Shown here in pieces: positions 28,403-40,201 of a DNA stretch of 64,000 bases. The notes under the pieces were generated by a model. The model was given only the letters and a program-made list of their open reading frames with translations, ran no database searches and was not told where the DNA came from. Location of the stretch: positions 2,232,001-2,296,000 of the forward strand of contig NZ_CP032757.1 in assembly GCF_003641185.1 (NCBI RefSeq), read 5' to 3'. This stretch comes from Lactiplantibacillus pentosus. Its GTDB lineage: Bacteria; Bacillota; Bacilli; Lactobacillales; Lactobacillaceae. Within the stretch, counting starts at the first letter, position 1; the number at the start of each line of letters is the position of its first letter. The position numbers were made by a program, and so were the translations under genes.

Positions 28403-29146
28403 TCACGCGAGATCCAGCTGCAGAAACTTCTGAGCAACCACAACTTTAACGGCACTACCTGCTGCGGCCTGAGCTTCCTGACGTAACTGTTCAAACGGCA
28501 CATCTTGCGGCAAGTGCGTCAATAATAATCGTTTGACCTGGGCCTGTTTGGCAATTTCACCCGACTGTGCGGAGGTCATGTGCCAGATTTTACCCGTTTT
28601 TTGTGCGTCAAAGTTCGTATCAGTCATTAATAACTGTGCACCCTGCGCAAAGCTGGCTAAATCAGGTAAATAGGCGGTATCCGCAGAAAAGACTAGCGTT
28701 TGACCCGTCGCGCGTTCGACTAACTTAACGGCATAAGCTGGGACCGGATGCTTCGTCGGCAGGAAACTAACGTCAAATGGCCCAATCTCATTAACCGTCG
28801 ATGGATCATAAGCATGGCCTTCCGTCGCCCCAGCCCAAGTTAAAGCGCCAAAGTTTAACGGATCGGCAGTATGCCCATAGATTGGTAACGCTGGGACGTG
28901 ACGTTTTCCCTGACGAAGCTGCCAGTAATATTGTAATACCCCAACATCAGCAGTATGGTCATGGTGATAATGACTCAAAAGCACACTATCCAGTTGTAAG
29001 GGGTCTAAAACTTCCTCTAAGGCGTTCAGCGCACCCGAGCCACAATCAAGCAGCAAATGGTAGTCTCCCGCTGTGATCAAGTAAGAACTCGTCCCAACCC
29101 CATCATATGGATACCCACCATAGTAACCAAGCACAGTTAGTTTCAT
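28403..29146 (-). CDS. Metallo-beta-lactamase-fold hydrolase, YhfI/RNase Z-like
   Basis: About 247 residues. The zinc motif HYHHDHTADV near residue 60, GTSSYLI and DCGSGALN before it, SADTAYLPDL near 165 and LLLTHLPQ near 215 place it in the RNase Z/phosphodiesterase-like branch that includes B. subtilis YhfI. It lacks the long RNase Z exosite arm, so the substrate is unknown. The ATG at 29146 follows AAGGGAAGAG; six upstream codons in the open frame are unlikely to be translated. Confidence 0.85.
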   Translation of the reverse strand: MKLTVLGYYGGYPYDGVGTSSYLITAGDYHLLLDCGSGALNALEEVLDPLQLDSVLLSHYHHDHTADVGVLQYYWQLRQGKRHVPALPIYGHTADPLNFGALTWAGATEGHAYDPSTVNEIGPFDVSFLPTKHPVPAYAVKLVERATGQTLVFSADTAYLPDLASFAQGAQLLMTDTNFDAQKTGKIWHMTSAQSGEIAKQAQVKRLLLTHLPQDVPFEQLRQEAQAAAGSAVKVVVAQKFLQLDLA

Positions 29147-29287
29147 CTTCACTCTTCCCTTCAATTTTATCTTTCCACCCTATTCTAAACTAGGCTGACG
29201 AAAAAATGAAACTAACAACTTAACATATTTTCAATTATTTTGAAAAAAACGTATAATAATAAGTGTAATAACTAAGGAGTGATATTG

Positions 29288-29788
29288 ATGAGTGGAAAGA
29301 TTTCAGCAACATTTGGGACGCGTAAAATTCTTACCATGATCCAACAACAAAACGCCGATCGCGACTTGCTACTGATGCAAGCTAACGCAACTGAAGACCG
29401 GTACATGTTACTCGATTTGACTGGTGAAGAAACGGTCTTCTCCAGTCCAGTCACATATGATGTCTTGCTTTCAAAAGGAACTGCAGATTGGCACGGAATG
29501 ACCAGCTTTATTTTCATCGACCTACCCGTTGAGGAACAAAAGGTCTTCAATTCAAAATTCAGCAGTTTCCGGCATGATTACAACAAACCCGATGGCCTCA
29601 AGCACTTTTGGATTCTTCGTAAATCCAAGAACGACGCAGCTTTTGTGATCGTCACAAACTGGCACAGTGATTCTGAGTATGCCGTTTGGTTACGGAGTGA
29701 ATCCTTCAAACCTTTCGCCAAATATATGAACTCAGATTATGGTTACCATGAAAGCCGGTATTCATTCGTCCGTTCATTAAAATCATAG
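29288..29788 (+). CDS. HmoB/TRAP-like antibiotic biosynthesis monooxygenase (ABM) domain protein
   Basis: About 166 residues. The C-terminal half (KFSSFRHDYNKPDGLKHFWI..., then TNWHSDSEYAVWLRSESFK) resembles the ABM dimeric ferredoxin-like domain of HmoB, a haem-degrading monooxygenase of B. subtilis, and of staphylococcal TRAP. Haem-ligand residues cannot be confirmed by eye. The ATG at 29288 follows AAGGAG at eight bases. Single gene with its own terminator. Confidence 0.7.
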   Translation: MSGKISATFGTRKILTMIQQQNADRDLLLMQANATEDRYMLLDLTGEETVFSSPVTYDVLLSKGTADWHGMTSFIFIDLPVEEQKVFNSKFSSFRHDYNKPDGLKHFWILRKSKNDAAFVIVTNWHSDSEYAVWLRSESFKPFAKYMNSDYGYHESRYSFVRSLKS

Positions 29789-29801
29789 TTCAATTATGGC
29801 T

Positions 29802-29834
29802 AAAAGTCGTTGCTAGCGTGCAGCGACTTTTTTT
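29802..29834 (+). terminator. Terminator after the ABM domain gene
   Basis: AAAGTCGTTGC pairs with GCAGCGACTTT with a six-base loop; seven T in all at 29828-29834. Confidence 0.88.
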
Positions 29835-30202
29835 GACTAATTATTTAAATCGCCAATTATGTGCGATCACTTGCATAGCGAATTTTTAACACTAATACAT
29901 GATAATTATTGACCAGAATGCACTAACATGATCATGCTTCGACTCAGAATCATATGTTATTGGCCTATCAGGGGGCTCACAGATTGTTTTAAAATCAAGT
30001 TTAACCGATTTTAGCCTGCTGCTGTGCAACTGCATTATACGACATTTATTCGGCCATATGGACGTTTCATTTTACGGTTGTTACCATTGTAATGGGTTCA
30101 AGCCAAAATCTAGGTCAAGATGAGGTCCTGGCTGTTATAACGTGTGCTGCAAATCACTGATTCCATGCTTTATTCTTTACAGCTTACGCTCAATAAAAAG
30201 CG
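29835..30202. other. Intergenic region left of the Nudix island
   Basis: About 370 bases. I find no open frame with a start signal, no tRNA and no IS remnant that I recognise. Confidence 0.4.
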
Positions 30203-30236
30203 TATTCTAAACTTCTCGGCTTTTGAGATATTTAGA
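30203..30236. repeat. Left inverted repeat/hairpin flanking the Nudix gene
   Basis: TCTAAACTTCTCGGCTTTTG, then AGATATTTAGA, folds as TCTAAA..TCTC with GAGA..TTTAGA. Its inverted relative lies at 30847-30882 on the other side of the gene. A 16-base unit (ACTAATTTATTACGAC) is repeated in tandem at 30286-30317, up to the Nudix stop. Confidence 0.65.
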
Positions 30237-30317
30237 ACACGCCTCTCCTCTAACCGCTATTGTAGAACCTTTGTATTTTATTAAAACTAATTTATTACGA
30301 CACTAATTTATTACGAC

Positions 30318-30818
30318 TCAAAAAACTGACTTTTTTAATACTTTCCATTCATCATAAGTCCAATCAATAGGATCAAAAATCCGTTGCTTTTGTAAAAAAT
30401 CCTTTGCTTTCAATACTAACGGCGACGAATTTTCAATTGTAAGTTTCTCTAAAGGTATTCTGAGCGCACCCAAAGAGTCCTGACCAATAAATTGAGAGAC
30501 AGAATAGTTTAAATCACCTGTACTACTAACAACTTCATAGAAGACACAGATATGTTGATTATAACGCCAACGTTCATAAGACCACGGATATTTGAAACTT
30601 GTAACTCCTAACTGTGTCAATTTATCTGGCTCTAATCCTGTCTCTTCCTTGATTTCTCTCACAATGGCGGACTGCAACCCTTCCCCATCTTCTAGACTAC
30701 CACCTGGCAAGTCAAATCTATTGATATAAGGCCCGCCGTTTTTCTTAATTGCCACCAAACCTTCATCATTTCCGATAATGCCATACACACCAAAAGCGCG
30801 ATGAAATTTCTTAGTCAT
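30318..30818 (-). CDS. Nudix hydrolase
   Basis: 166 residues with a complete Nudix box: GGSLEDGE, seven residues, then REIKEETGL (about residues 41-62), which binds Mg2+ and hydrolyses nucleoside diphosphate derivatives. The substrate is unknown. The gene looks more AT-rich than its neighbours and sits alone between inverted copies of a hairpin sequence, next to the tRNA cluster, which suggests a recently gained or mobile segment. The ribosome site is modest (GAGGT). Confidence 0.9.
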   Translation of the reverse strand: MTKKFHRAFGVYGIIGNDEGLVAIKKNGGPYINRFDLPGGSLEDGEGLQSAIVREIKEETGLEPDKLTQLGVTSFKYPWSYERWRYNQHICVFYEVVSSTGDLNYSVSQFIGQDSLGALRIPLEKLTIENSSPLVLKAKDFLQKQRIFDPIDWTYDEWKVLKKSVF

Positions 30819-30846
30819 TGTTTTCTACCTCATATTTAACCAAATG

Positions 30847-30882
30847 TCTCTAAACTTCCTCAAAAGCCGAGAAGCTTAGTAC
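30847..30882. repeat. Right inverted repeat/hairpin flanking the Nudix gene
   Basis: Contains CTCAAAAGCCGAGAAG, the reverse complement of the core TTCTCGGCTTTTGAG of the left copy, with related flanks (TCTAAACTT). It can also fold on itself (CTTC with GAAG). Confidence 0.65.
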
Positions 30883-31032
30883 ACTCTTTTTGTATTGGAA
30901 ATAATCTCTAAAGCATAAATCAATATGGTCAGTTATTCACTGCTTACAGATCCTCAAGGCAAGTTGCCTATCCGCCCCAAAACTTGTGTCGCATCCAAAA
31001 TTCAGAATCCCGTGTTCAATCGAATTTCACGT

Positions 31033-31064
31033 AAAAAAAGACGCCATTCATAATGAATGACGTC
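31033..31064 (-). terminator. Terminator of the rRNA-tRNA operon
   Basis: GACGCCATTCA (31040-31050) pairs with TGAATGACGTC (31054-31064, one G-T pair); the minus strand then has seven T. It lies just after the last tRNA-Asp. Confidence 0.9.
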
Positions 31065-31069
31065 ATCGA

Positions 31070-31144
31070 CGGTCCGTACGAGACTCGAACTCGTGATCTC
31101 CTGCGTGACAGGCAGGCGTCCTAAACCAACTAGACCAACGGACC
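31070..31144 (-). tRNA. tRNA-Asp (GTC), second copy in transcription order
   Basis: Cloverleaf on the minus strand with acceptor GGTCCGT/ACGGACC and loop CTGTCAC. Identical to the copy at 31679-31753. No encoded CCA. Confidence 0.95.
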
Positions 31145-31146
31145 AA

Positions 31147-31220
<74 letters not shown>

Positions 31221-31229
31221 ATAATATAA

Positions 31230-31302
31230 TGACCCCTACGGGATTCGAACCCATGTTACTGCCGTGAAAGGGCAGTGTCTTAAACCACTTGACCAAGGGG
31301 TC
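31230..31302 (-). tRNA. tRNA-Glu (TTC)
   Basis: Minus-strand acceptor GACCCCT/AGGGGTC, loop CTTTCAC. Confidence 0.95.
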
Positions 31303-31322
31303 ATATTTTTAATATGGAACAA

Positions 31323-31410
31323 CGGAGAAGGAGGGATTCGAACCCTCGCACCGCTTGCGCGATCTATACCCTTAGCAGGGGCACCTCTTCAGCCACTTGA
31401 GTACTTCTCC
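31323..31410 (-). tRNA. tRNA-Ser (GCT)
   Basis: Class II tRNA with a long variable arm; acceptor GGAGAAG/CTTCTCC, loop CTGCTAA, discriminator G. Confidence 0.95.
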
Positions 31411-31414
31411 AAAA

Positions 31415-31489
<75 letters not shown>

Positions 31490-31494
31490 AAAAA

Positions 31495-31565
31495 AGCGGG
31501 TAACGAGAATCGGACTCGCGACAACAGCTTGGAAGGCTGTGGTTTTACCACTAAACTATACCCGC
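31495..31565 (-). tRNA. tRNA-Gly (TCC)
   Basis: Acceptor GCGGGTA/TACCCGC, loop CTTCCAA; 71 bases, discriminator T. Confidence 0.95.
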
Positions 31566-31575
31566 ATAAGACAGA

Positions 31576-31648
31576 TGGCGCGGGACGGAATCGAACCGCC
31601 GACACATGGAGCTTCAATCCATTGCTCTACCGACTGAGCTACCGAGCC
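31576..31648 (-). tRNA. tRNA-Phe (GAA) with an acceptor-stem mismatch
   Basis: Loop ATTGAAG. The acceptor strands read GGCTCGG and CCGCGCC, leaving T4 opposite C69 unpaired; the other six pairs are intact. Confidence 0.93.
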
Positions 31649-31678
31649 ATTGTAGCCATTTAGAAACTATTAACTTAA

Positions 31679-31753
31679 CGGTCCGTACGAGACTCGAACT
31701 CGTGATCTCCTGCGTGACAGGCAGGCGTCCTAAACCAACTAGACCAACGGACC
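31679..31753 (-). tRNA. tRNA-Asp (GTC), first copy
   Basis: Same sequence as 31070-31144. Follows tRNA-fMet in transcription order, as in the large B. subtilis tRNA clusters. Confidence 0.95.
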
Positions 31754-31756
31754 AAA

Positions 31757-31830
<74 letters not shown>

Positions 31831-31836
31831 ATAATA

Positions 31837-31926
31837 AGGAGGATGAGAGATTCGAACTCTCGCGTGGTTTGACCCACCTGACGGTTTTCAAGACCGTTCC
31901 CTTCAGCCAGACTTGGGTAATCCTCC
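31837..31926 (-). tRNA. tRNA-Ser (TGA)
   Basis: Class II tRNA, 90 bases, acceptor GGAGGAT/ATCCTCC, loop CTTGAAA. The base at the discriminator position is T, while the other tRNA-Ser here has G. Confidence 0.93.
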
Positions 31927-31965
31927 ATAAGTTGTAACTAGGAAATGTCCACTATTAATAGTAGA

Positions 31966-32039
31966 TGGACCTTGTAGGGCTCGAACCTACGACCGGACGG
32001 TTATGAGCCGTCTGCTCTAACCAACTGAGCTAAAGGTCC
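31966..32039 (-). tRNA. tRNA with CAT anticodon, probably tRNA-Ile2 (lysidine)
   Basis: Acceptor GGACCTT/AAGGTCC, loop CTCATAA. Sequence and its place between Met and Ser match the CAT tRNA of Bacillus clusters that is modified to read ATA. Elongator Met is the alternative. Confidence 0.8.
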
Positions 32040-32054
32040 AAGCTCTTATTCCTA

Positions 32055-32128
32055 TCGCGGCAGGGGGAATCGAACCCTCGACCTCCCGGGTATGAACCGG
32101 ACGCTCTAGCCAGCTGAGCTACACCGCG
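32055..32128 (-). tRNA. tRNA-Met (CAT), elongator
   Basis: Acceptor CGCGGTG with TGCCGCG, loop TTCATAC; sequence resembles the B. subtilis elongator tRNA-Met. First base pair C-G, so not an initiator. Confidence 0.85.
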
Positions 32129-32158
32129 ATGTGTTAAATAATCGTAATGACTACTTAA

Positions 32159-32232
32159 TCGGGAAAACAGGATTCGAACCTGCGACCCCCTGGTCCCAAA
32201 CCAGGTGCTCTACCAAGCTGAGCTATTTCCCG
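32159..32232 (-). tRNA. tRNA-Pro (TGG)
   Basis: Acceptor CGGGAAA/TTTCCCG-like pairing, loop TTTGGGA. Confidence 0.95.
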
Positions 32233-32237
32233 TTATA

Positions 32238-32311
32238 TGCACCCAGTAGGAGTCGAACCTACAACCTTCTGATTCGTAGTCAGACACTCTATCCAATTGC
32301 GCTATGGGTGC
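32238..32311 (-). tRNA. tRNA-Arg (ACG)
   Basis: Acceptor GCACCCA/TGGGTGC, loop CTACGAA; the A34 is presumably edited to inosine. Confidence 0.95.
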
Positions 32312-32324
32312 TTCATAAAAAAAG

Positions 32325-32410
32325 TGCCGAGGACCGGGATCGAACCGGTACGGTTATCACTAACCGCAGGATTTTAAGTCCTGTGCGTCTGCCAATTCCG
32401 CCACCCCGGC
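32325..32410 (-). tRNA. tRNA-Leu (TAA)
   Basis: Class II tRNA with long variable arm; acceptor GCCGGGG/CCTCGGC, loop CTTAAAA. Confidence 0.95.
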
Positions 32411-32424
32411 AACACTTGGAACAA

Positions 32425-32496
32425 AGCGGAAGACGGGATTCGAACCCGCGACCCCCACCATGGCAAGGTGATGTTCTACCACTGAACTACTTCCGC
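32425..32496 (-). tRNA. tRNA-Gly (GCC)
   Basis: Acceptor GCGGAAG/CTTCCGC, GCC anticodon within CTTGCCATG. Confidence 0.95.
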
Positions 32497-32512
32497 ATAA
32501 TTATTCAGTTAA

Positions 32513-32585
32513 TGCCGACTAGAGGATTCGAACCTCCGACCCCCTGTTTACAAGACAGATGCTCTGCCAGCTGAGCTAAGTCGGC
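32513..32585 (-). tRNA. tRNA-Thr (TGT)
   Basis: Acceptor GCCGACT/AGTCGGC, loop CTTGTAA. First tRNA after the internal promoter at 32609-32637. Confidence 0.95.
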
Positions 32586-32608
32586 ATGACGATTAACACA
32601 ACTATAAC

Positions 32609-32637
32609 ATCATATCATGCTCAGTCACATAAATCAA
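32609..32637 (-). promoter_or_regulatory. Internal promoter for the distal tRNA cluster
   Basis: Minus-strand TTGATT (32632-32637) and TATGAT (32609-32614) with 17-base spacing, between the second tRNA-Lys and tRNA-Thr. The 15 distal tRNAs whose order runs Thr to Asp could be read independently of the rRNA promoters. Confidence 0.7.
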
Positions 32638-32680
32638 CAATAACTTTTTATGAACTTATTTACTTATGAGCCGTAAACAA

Positions 32681-32753
32681 TGAGCCGTGACAGTCTCGAA
32701 CTGTCGACCCTCTGATTAAAAGTCAGATGCTCTACCAACTGAGCTAACGGCTC
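32681..32753 (-). tRNA. tRNA-Lys (TTT), distal copy
   Basis: Acceptor GAGCCGT/ACGGCTC, loop CTTTTAA. The sequence ACGGCTCAT is found again just after its 3' end (near 32666), a remnant of the unit duplication. Confidence 0.95.
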
Positions 32754-32757
32754 ATAA

Positions 32758-32830
32758 TGGAGGATACAGGGCTCGAACCTGTGACCCTCTGCTTGTAAGG
32801 CAGACGCTCTCCCAACTGAGCTAATCCTCC
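32758..32830 (-). tRNA. tRNA-Val (TAC), distal copy
   Basis: Acceptor GGAGGAT/ATCCTCC, loop CTTACAA. Same as 33080-33152. Confidence 0.95.
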
Positions 32831-32836
32831 AAAATC

Positions 32837-32953
32837 GCATGGCAACGTCCTACCCTCGCAGGGAGCGATCCCCCAACTACTCTCGGCGCTAAGAAGCTTA
32901 ACTTCTGTGTTCGACATGGGAACAGGTGTATCCTTCTCGCCATCATCGCCACA
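32837..32953 (-). rRNA. rrf: 5S rRNA, distal (second) copy
   Basis: 117-base 5S rRNA on the minus strand (conserved TGTTCCCATGTCGAACACAG). It differs from the proximal copy near the 5' end (GGCGATGATGG against GGTGACGATGG). Confidence 0.95.
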
Positions 32954-33002
32954 CTATTGAGACTAAATATTAAATTAATATTCATTTAACCTTGCGGTTA
33001 AA

Positions 33003-33075
33003 TGAGCCGTGACAGTCTCGAACTGTCGACCCTCTGATTAAAAGTCAGATGCTCTACCAACTGAGCTAACGGCTC
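33003..33075 (-). tRNA. tRNA-Lys (TTT), proximal copy
   Basis: Same sequence as the copy at 32681. On its 3' side (lower coordinates) a perfect hairpin TTTAACC-GCAA-GGTTAAA follows, probably a processing or pausing structure. Confidence 0.95.
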
Positions 33076-33079
33076 ATGA

Positions 33080-33152
33080 TGGAGGATACAGGGCTCGAAC
33101 CTGTGACCCTCTGCTTGTAAGGCAGACGCTCTCCCAACTGAGCTAATCCTCC
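33080..33152 (-). tRNA. tRNA-Val (TAC), proximal copy
   Basis: Loop CTTACAA; follows the proximal 5S rRNA by seven bases. Confidence 0.95.
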
Positions 33153-33159
33153 AAAAATC

Positions 33160-33276
33160 GCATGGCAACGTCCTACCCTCGCAGGGAGCGATCCCCCAAC
33201 TACTCTCGGCGCTAAGAAGCTTAACTTCTGTGTTCGACATGGGAACAGGTGTATCCTTCTCGCCATCGTCACCACA
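33160..33276 (-). rRNA. rrf: 5S rRNA, proximal copy
   Basis: 117-base 5S rRNA about 70 bases after the 23S rRNA, the usual place. Confidence 0.95.
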
Positions 33277-33345
33277 CTATTGAGAAACTTGTGCCCTCAA
33301 AACTAGACAATATCAAATAATTCATATGAACCGGAACACCAATTA

Positions 33346-36267
<2,922 letters not shown>

Positions 36268-36380
36268 TCATTTACCTAACGGTAAATGCGATTAATGAGT
36301 TTAGCGATAATTAAACTTCAATAAAAAACTCAAAAAACGCGGTGTTCTCGGTTTCATTATGAAAAAATATATTTGATATT

Positions 36381-36400
36381 ATCTAGTTTTCAAAGAACAA
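36381..36400 (-). promoter_or_regulatory. boxA-like antitermination site in the 16S-23S spacer
   Basis: The minus strand reads TTGTTCTTTGAAAACTAGAT, containing TCTTTGAAAACT; the same core is in the 16S leader. NusB/S10-type antitermination elements of rRNA operons have this form. The spacer of about 205 bases has no tRNA. Confidence 0.6.
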
Positions 36401-36465
36401 GTTTTGAGAGTTAAATCTCTCAAAACTAAACAAAGTTTCGACGCATGTGTAGGTTTCCGTAATAT

Positions 36466-38040
<1,575 letters not shown>

Positions 38041-38169
38041 TGATGAGTTCTAAAAAGCTCATTTAATGTTGTACTAAAATTTATTTGCTAGCGAATTGAC
38101 TTCGCAAATGTTTTGCTCTTGATTCAAAATCAAGAGACCCTACACATTTGATTCGTCGGAACTTTGTTC

Positions 38170-38183
38170 AGTTTTCAAAGATC
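38170..38183 (-). promoter_or_regulatory. boxA-like antitermination site in the 16S leader
   Basis: The minus strand reads ATCTTTGAAAACTG between promoter P3 and the 16S rRNA, matching the spacer copy. Confidence 0.55.
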
Positions 38184-38220
38184 TAATTCCGTGCGTTGAT
38201 TACCTCAACACAACTATTAC

Positions 38221-38249
38221 ATAATATCATCTCGATTTAAGCTTGTCAA
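38221..38249 (-). promoter_or_regulatory. rRNA operon promoter P3 (closest to 16S)
   Basis: Minus-strand TTGACA (38244-38249) and TATTAT (38221-38226) with 17-base spacing. Confidence 0.85.
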
Positions 38250-38355
38250 CAACTTTATTTATTAAGTTGAATAACTATGCAATCACCATCGAGTGATTAT
38301 TAAGTTGAAACGTCGCACGTTCGAAACTGATGTATCGGTCAACGCGACAAGAAAT

Positions 38356-38384
38356 ATCTTATCACTCACAATAATCACTGTCAA
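38356..38384 (-). promoter_or_regulatory. rRNA operon promoter P2
   Basis: Minus-strand TTGACA (38379-38384) and TAAGAT (38356-38361) with 17-base spacing. Downstream sequence GATAAGATATTTCTTGTCG is nearly repeated at P1. Confidence 0.75.
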
Positions 38385-38493
38385 CAACAATTTAATGTTT
38401 TTTGAATTTTTATTCATAAACATTTTTCACGGTGAAGTGACACAAGCCCCATCACCTAGCTGTTTCGCGCTATCTCTCGCAACGACAAGGTAT

Positions 38494-38522
38494 ATCTTAT
38501 CAAGAATTAGTATGCAGGTCAA
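38494..38522 (-). promoter_or_regulatory. rRNA operon promoter P1 (farthest upstream)
   Basis: Minus-strand TTGACC (38517-38522) and TAAGAT (38494-38499) with 17-base spacing. It begins 15 bases after the end of the Nudix-like gene. Confidence 0.65.
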
Positions 38523-38536
38523 CCCTTTATTTAAAA

Positions 38537-38917
38537 TTATTTCGATAATTGATTAAACGGCGTTGTTTCCCCCACACTGACGCTAGCAAAGAGTTCATGC
38601 AACTCACTTGCCAGCACAAACATTAATCCCTGTTCTGCAAATTTAGTTTGAATCAATTCATCAACGGTTAGATGATCAAAAACAAACACGGCTACCTTTT
38701 CACCCTCGATTTTAGCGACAATCGAATCATACAATCGTAATTGCTCAACATCGATGCCAATGGTGTGTCGAAACGTCCACAACACAGAAGCTAACGGTGA
38801 GCGTCCGGCTTGAACTGGTAATTGGTAAAAGTGATAGCCGTTACCTGACTTACCGACCAAGAAATGGGTGCCCCGTTCATCATTGTATAGAATCGTCCCT
38901 GCAACTTGTTTCTGCAC
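38537..38917 (-). CDS. Nudix-fold protein lacking the catalytic box
   Basis: 126 residues. The strand pattern VAGTILYNDERGTHFLVGKSG...HFYQLPVQAGRSPLASVLWTFRHTIGIDV follows a Nudix domain, but where the box should read REUxEExGU it reads WTFRHTIGI, so the metal-binding glutamates are missing. It probably binds a ligand or partner instead of hydrolysing one. The GTG start overlaps the stop of the S1-domain gene by one base (TAGTG), so the two are translationally coupled. I infer that it works with that RNA-binding protein. There is no terminator before the rRNA promoters. Confidence 0.7.
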   Translation of the reverse strand: MQKQVAGTILYNDERGTHFLVGKSGNGYHFYQLPVQAGRSPLASVLWTFRHTIGIDVEQLRLYDSIVAKIEGEKVAVFVFDHLTVDELIQTKFAEQGLMFVLASELHELFASVSVGETTPFNQLSK

Positions 38918-39318
38918 TAATGTTCACCCACTTTCAACCGATTCAACGAATCTGAAATCCAGCCATCTAAATGATTGGCAATTGGATCAAACCCTGCATG
39001 GACATGCCGATTCGTCCAAAAGTGTTTGTGCCGGAACGTCTTGTAAATTTCCAAATCACTCACAGTTGGGCGGGGGGCACGCTCGATACACCGTAATGAC
39101 AAACTTATCTTCCCGGTATATTCATCGATATCTAAAATAACGACGTCCACTGCCTGACCGACCTTTAGGTACTCACTAATACTCTTGACATACCCTTCAT
39201 GGCATTCTGAAATATGAATTAACCCTTGATGCTCACCATCCAACGTGACAAACGCACCATAAGGTTGAATGCCGGTCACCCGGCCATGCACACGCATGCC
39301 AATTCGATACTCACTCAT
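38917..39318 (-). CDS. cvfD: S1-domain RNA-binding protein, CvfD/YugI (general stress protein 13) type
   Basis: About 133 residues. An S1 domain fills residues 1-72 (IGMRVHGRVTGIQPYGAFVTL, GLIHISE, KISLSLR), followed by a short C-terminal extension. Proteins of this size are called general stress protein 13 (YugI) in Bacillus and CvfD in streptococci, where it is a post-transcriptional regulator. The ATG at 39318 is eight bases after AAAGGA; the ATG at 39327 lies inside that site. Confidence 0.85.
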   Translation of the reverse strand: MSEYRIGMRVHGRVTGIQPYGAFVTLDGEHQGLIHISECHEGYVKSISEYLKVGQAVDVVILDIDEYTGKISLSLRCIERAPRPTVSDLEIYKTFRHKHFWTNRHVHAGFDPIANHLDGWISDSLNRLKVGEH

Positions 39319-39413
39319 ACGATCCATCCTTTCTTAAGCATTTTATACTGACAATCATTTCAATCTTTAATATTATAACCTGAATCCGATAGATTGCAAA
39401 ATCCCGAGACAAA

Positions 39414-39439
39414 CAAAAAAAGAGCCGCATTCGCAGCTC
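39414..39439 (-). terminator. Terminator of the cyclophilin gene
   Basis: GAGCCGC (39422-39428) pairs with GCAGCTC (39433-39439), four-base loop, and eight T on the minus strand. Confidence 0.85.
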
Positions 39440-39452
39440 CTACTCGTGTCAC

Positions 39453-40037
39453 TTAATCTTCAATTGCAATTGTTTCGATCACAACGTCCTTAACTGGCTT
39501 GTCTTGCATCCCAGTCTTAGTAGCCGCGATTTTATCAACGATATCCATGCCATCACTGACAGCACCAAAAACTGTGTGCCGGAAATCCAACCATGGTGTC
39601 CCACCGTTGCCATAAGCCGTGACGATTTCTTCCGGATAACCAGCCTGTTTCATTTGTTCATCCATGCCAGCATCTAATTGTGGCTTTTGAACAATAAAGA
39701 ACTGACTGCCATTAGTATTAGGACCAGCATTGGCCATTGAGAGGGCCCCACGAAGATTGAAGACTTCTGGTGAAAATTCATCTTCGAATGGTTTGCCCCA
39801 TAAGCTTTCGCCACCCATACCAGTACCAGTTGGATCGCCACCCTGAATCATAAATTCAGGAATCACGCGATGGAAAATAATCCCATCATAGTAGCCCTTT
39901 TTGGCTAAGCCAACAAAGTTTTCGACACTCTTTGGCGCTTGCTTAGGAAACAACTGAACCTTGATGTCACCAAAGTTCGTTTTGATGGTTGCTTTTGGTC
40001 CGTCTACTTGACTTAAATCTAATTGTGGATATGCCAC
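39453..40037 (-). CDS. ppiB: Cyclophilin-type peptidyl-prolyl cis-trans isomerase
   Basis: 194 residues, cytosolic (no signal peptide). The cyclophilin core is clear: [24 protein letters not shown] (about 56-78), [19 protein letters not shown] (about 97-115) and [18 protein letters not shown] (about 152-169). The active-site arginine, Phe-x-x-x-Gln block and histidine are present. It accelerates proline isomerisation in protein folding. Single gene with its own terminator. Confidence 0.95.
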   Translation of the reverse strand: MAYPQLDLSQVDGPKATIKTNFGDIKVQLFPKQAPKSVENFVGLAKKGYYDGIIFHRVIPEFMIQGGDPTGTGMGGESLWGKPFEDEFSPEVFNLRGALSMANAGPNTNGSQFFIVQKPQLDAGMDEQMKQAGYPEEIVTAYGNGGTPWLDFRHTVFGAVSDGMDIVDKIAATKTGMQDKPVKDVVIETIAIED

Positions 40038-40201
40038 AAAATCACCCGTTTTCTATTAGAATTATCTTGATAATACAAGAGAAGTGATATAAATACCAGT
40101 GATTTGTAAGGATTTCTTGCAATTAGCGGCTAGCCATAGTAATTCGAACGGTTTTCTGTTAACCTAGATAAGATTAATTTTCACATTACTTGGAGGTAAT
40201 C

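Noticed and set aside
38293..38556. 87-codon plus-strand frame upstream of the rRNA operon
   Set aside because: It overlaps rRNA promoters P1 and P2 on the other strand and has no ribosome site.
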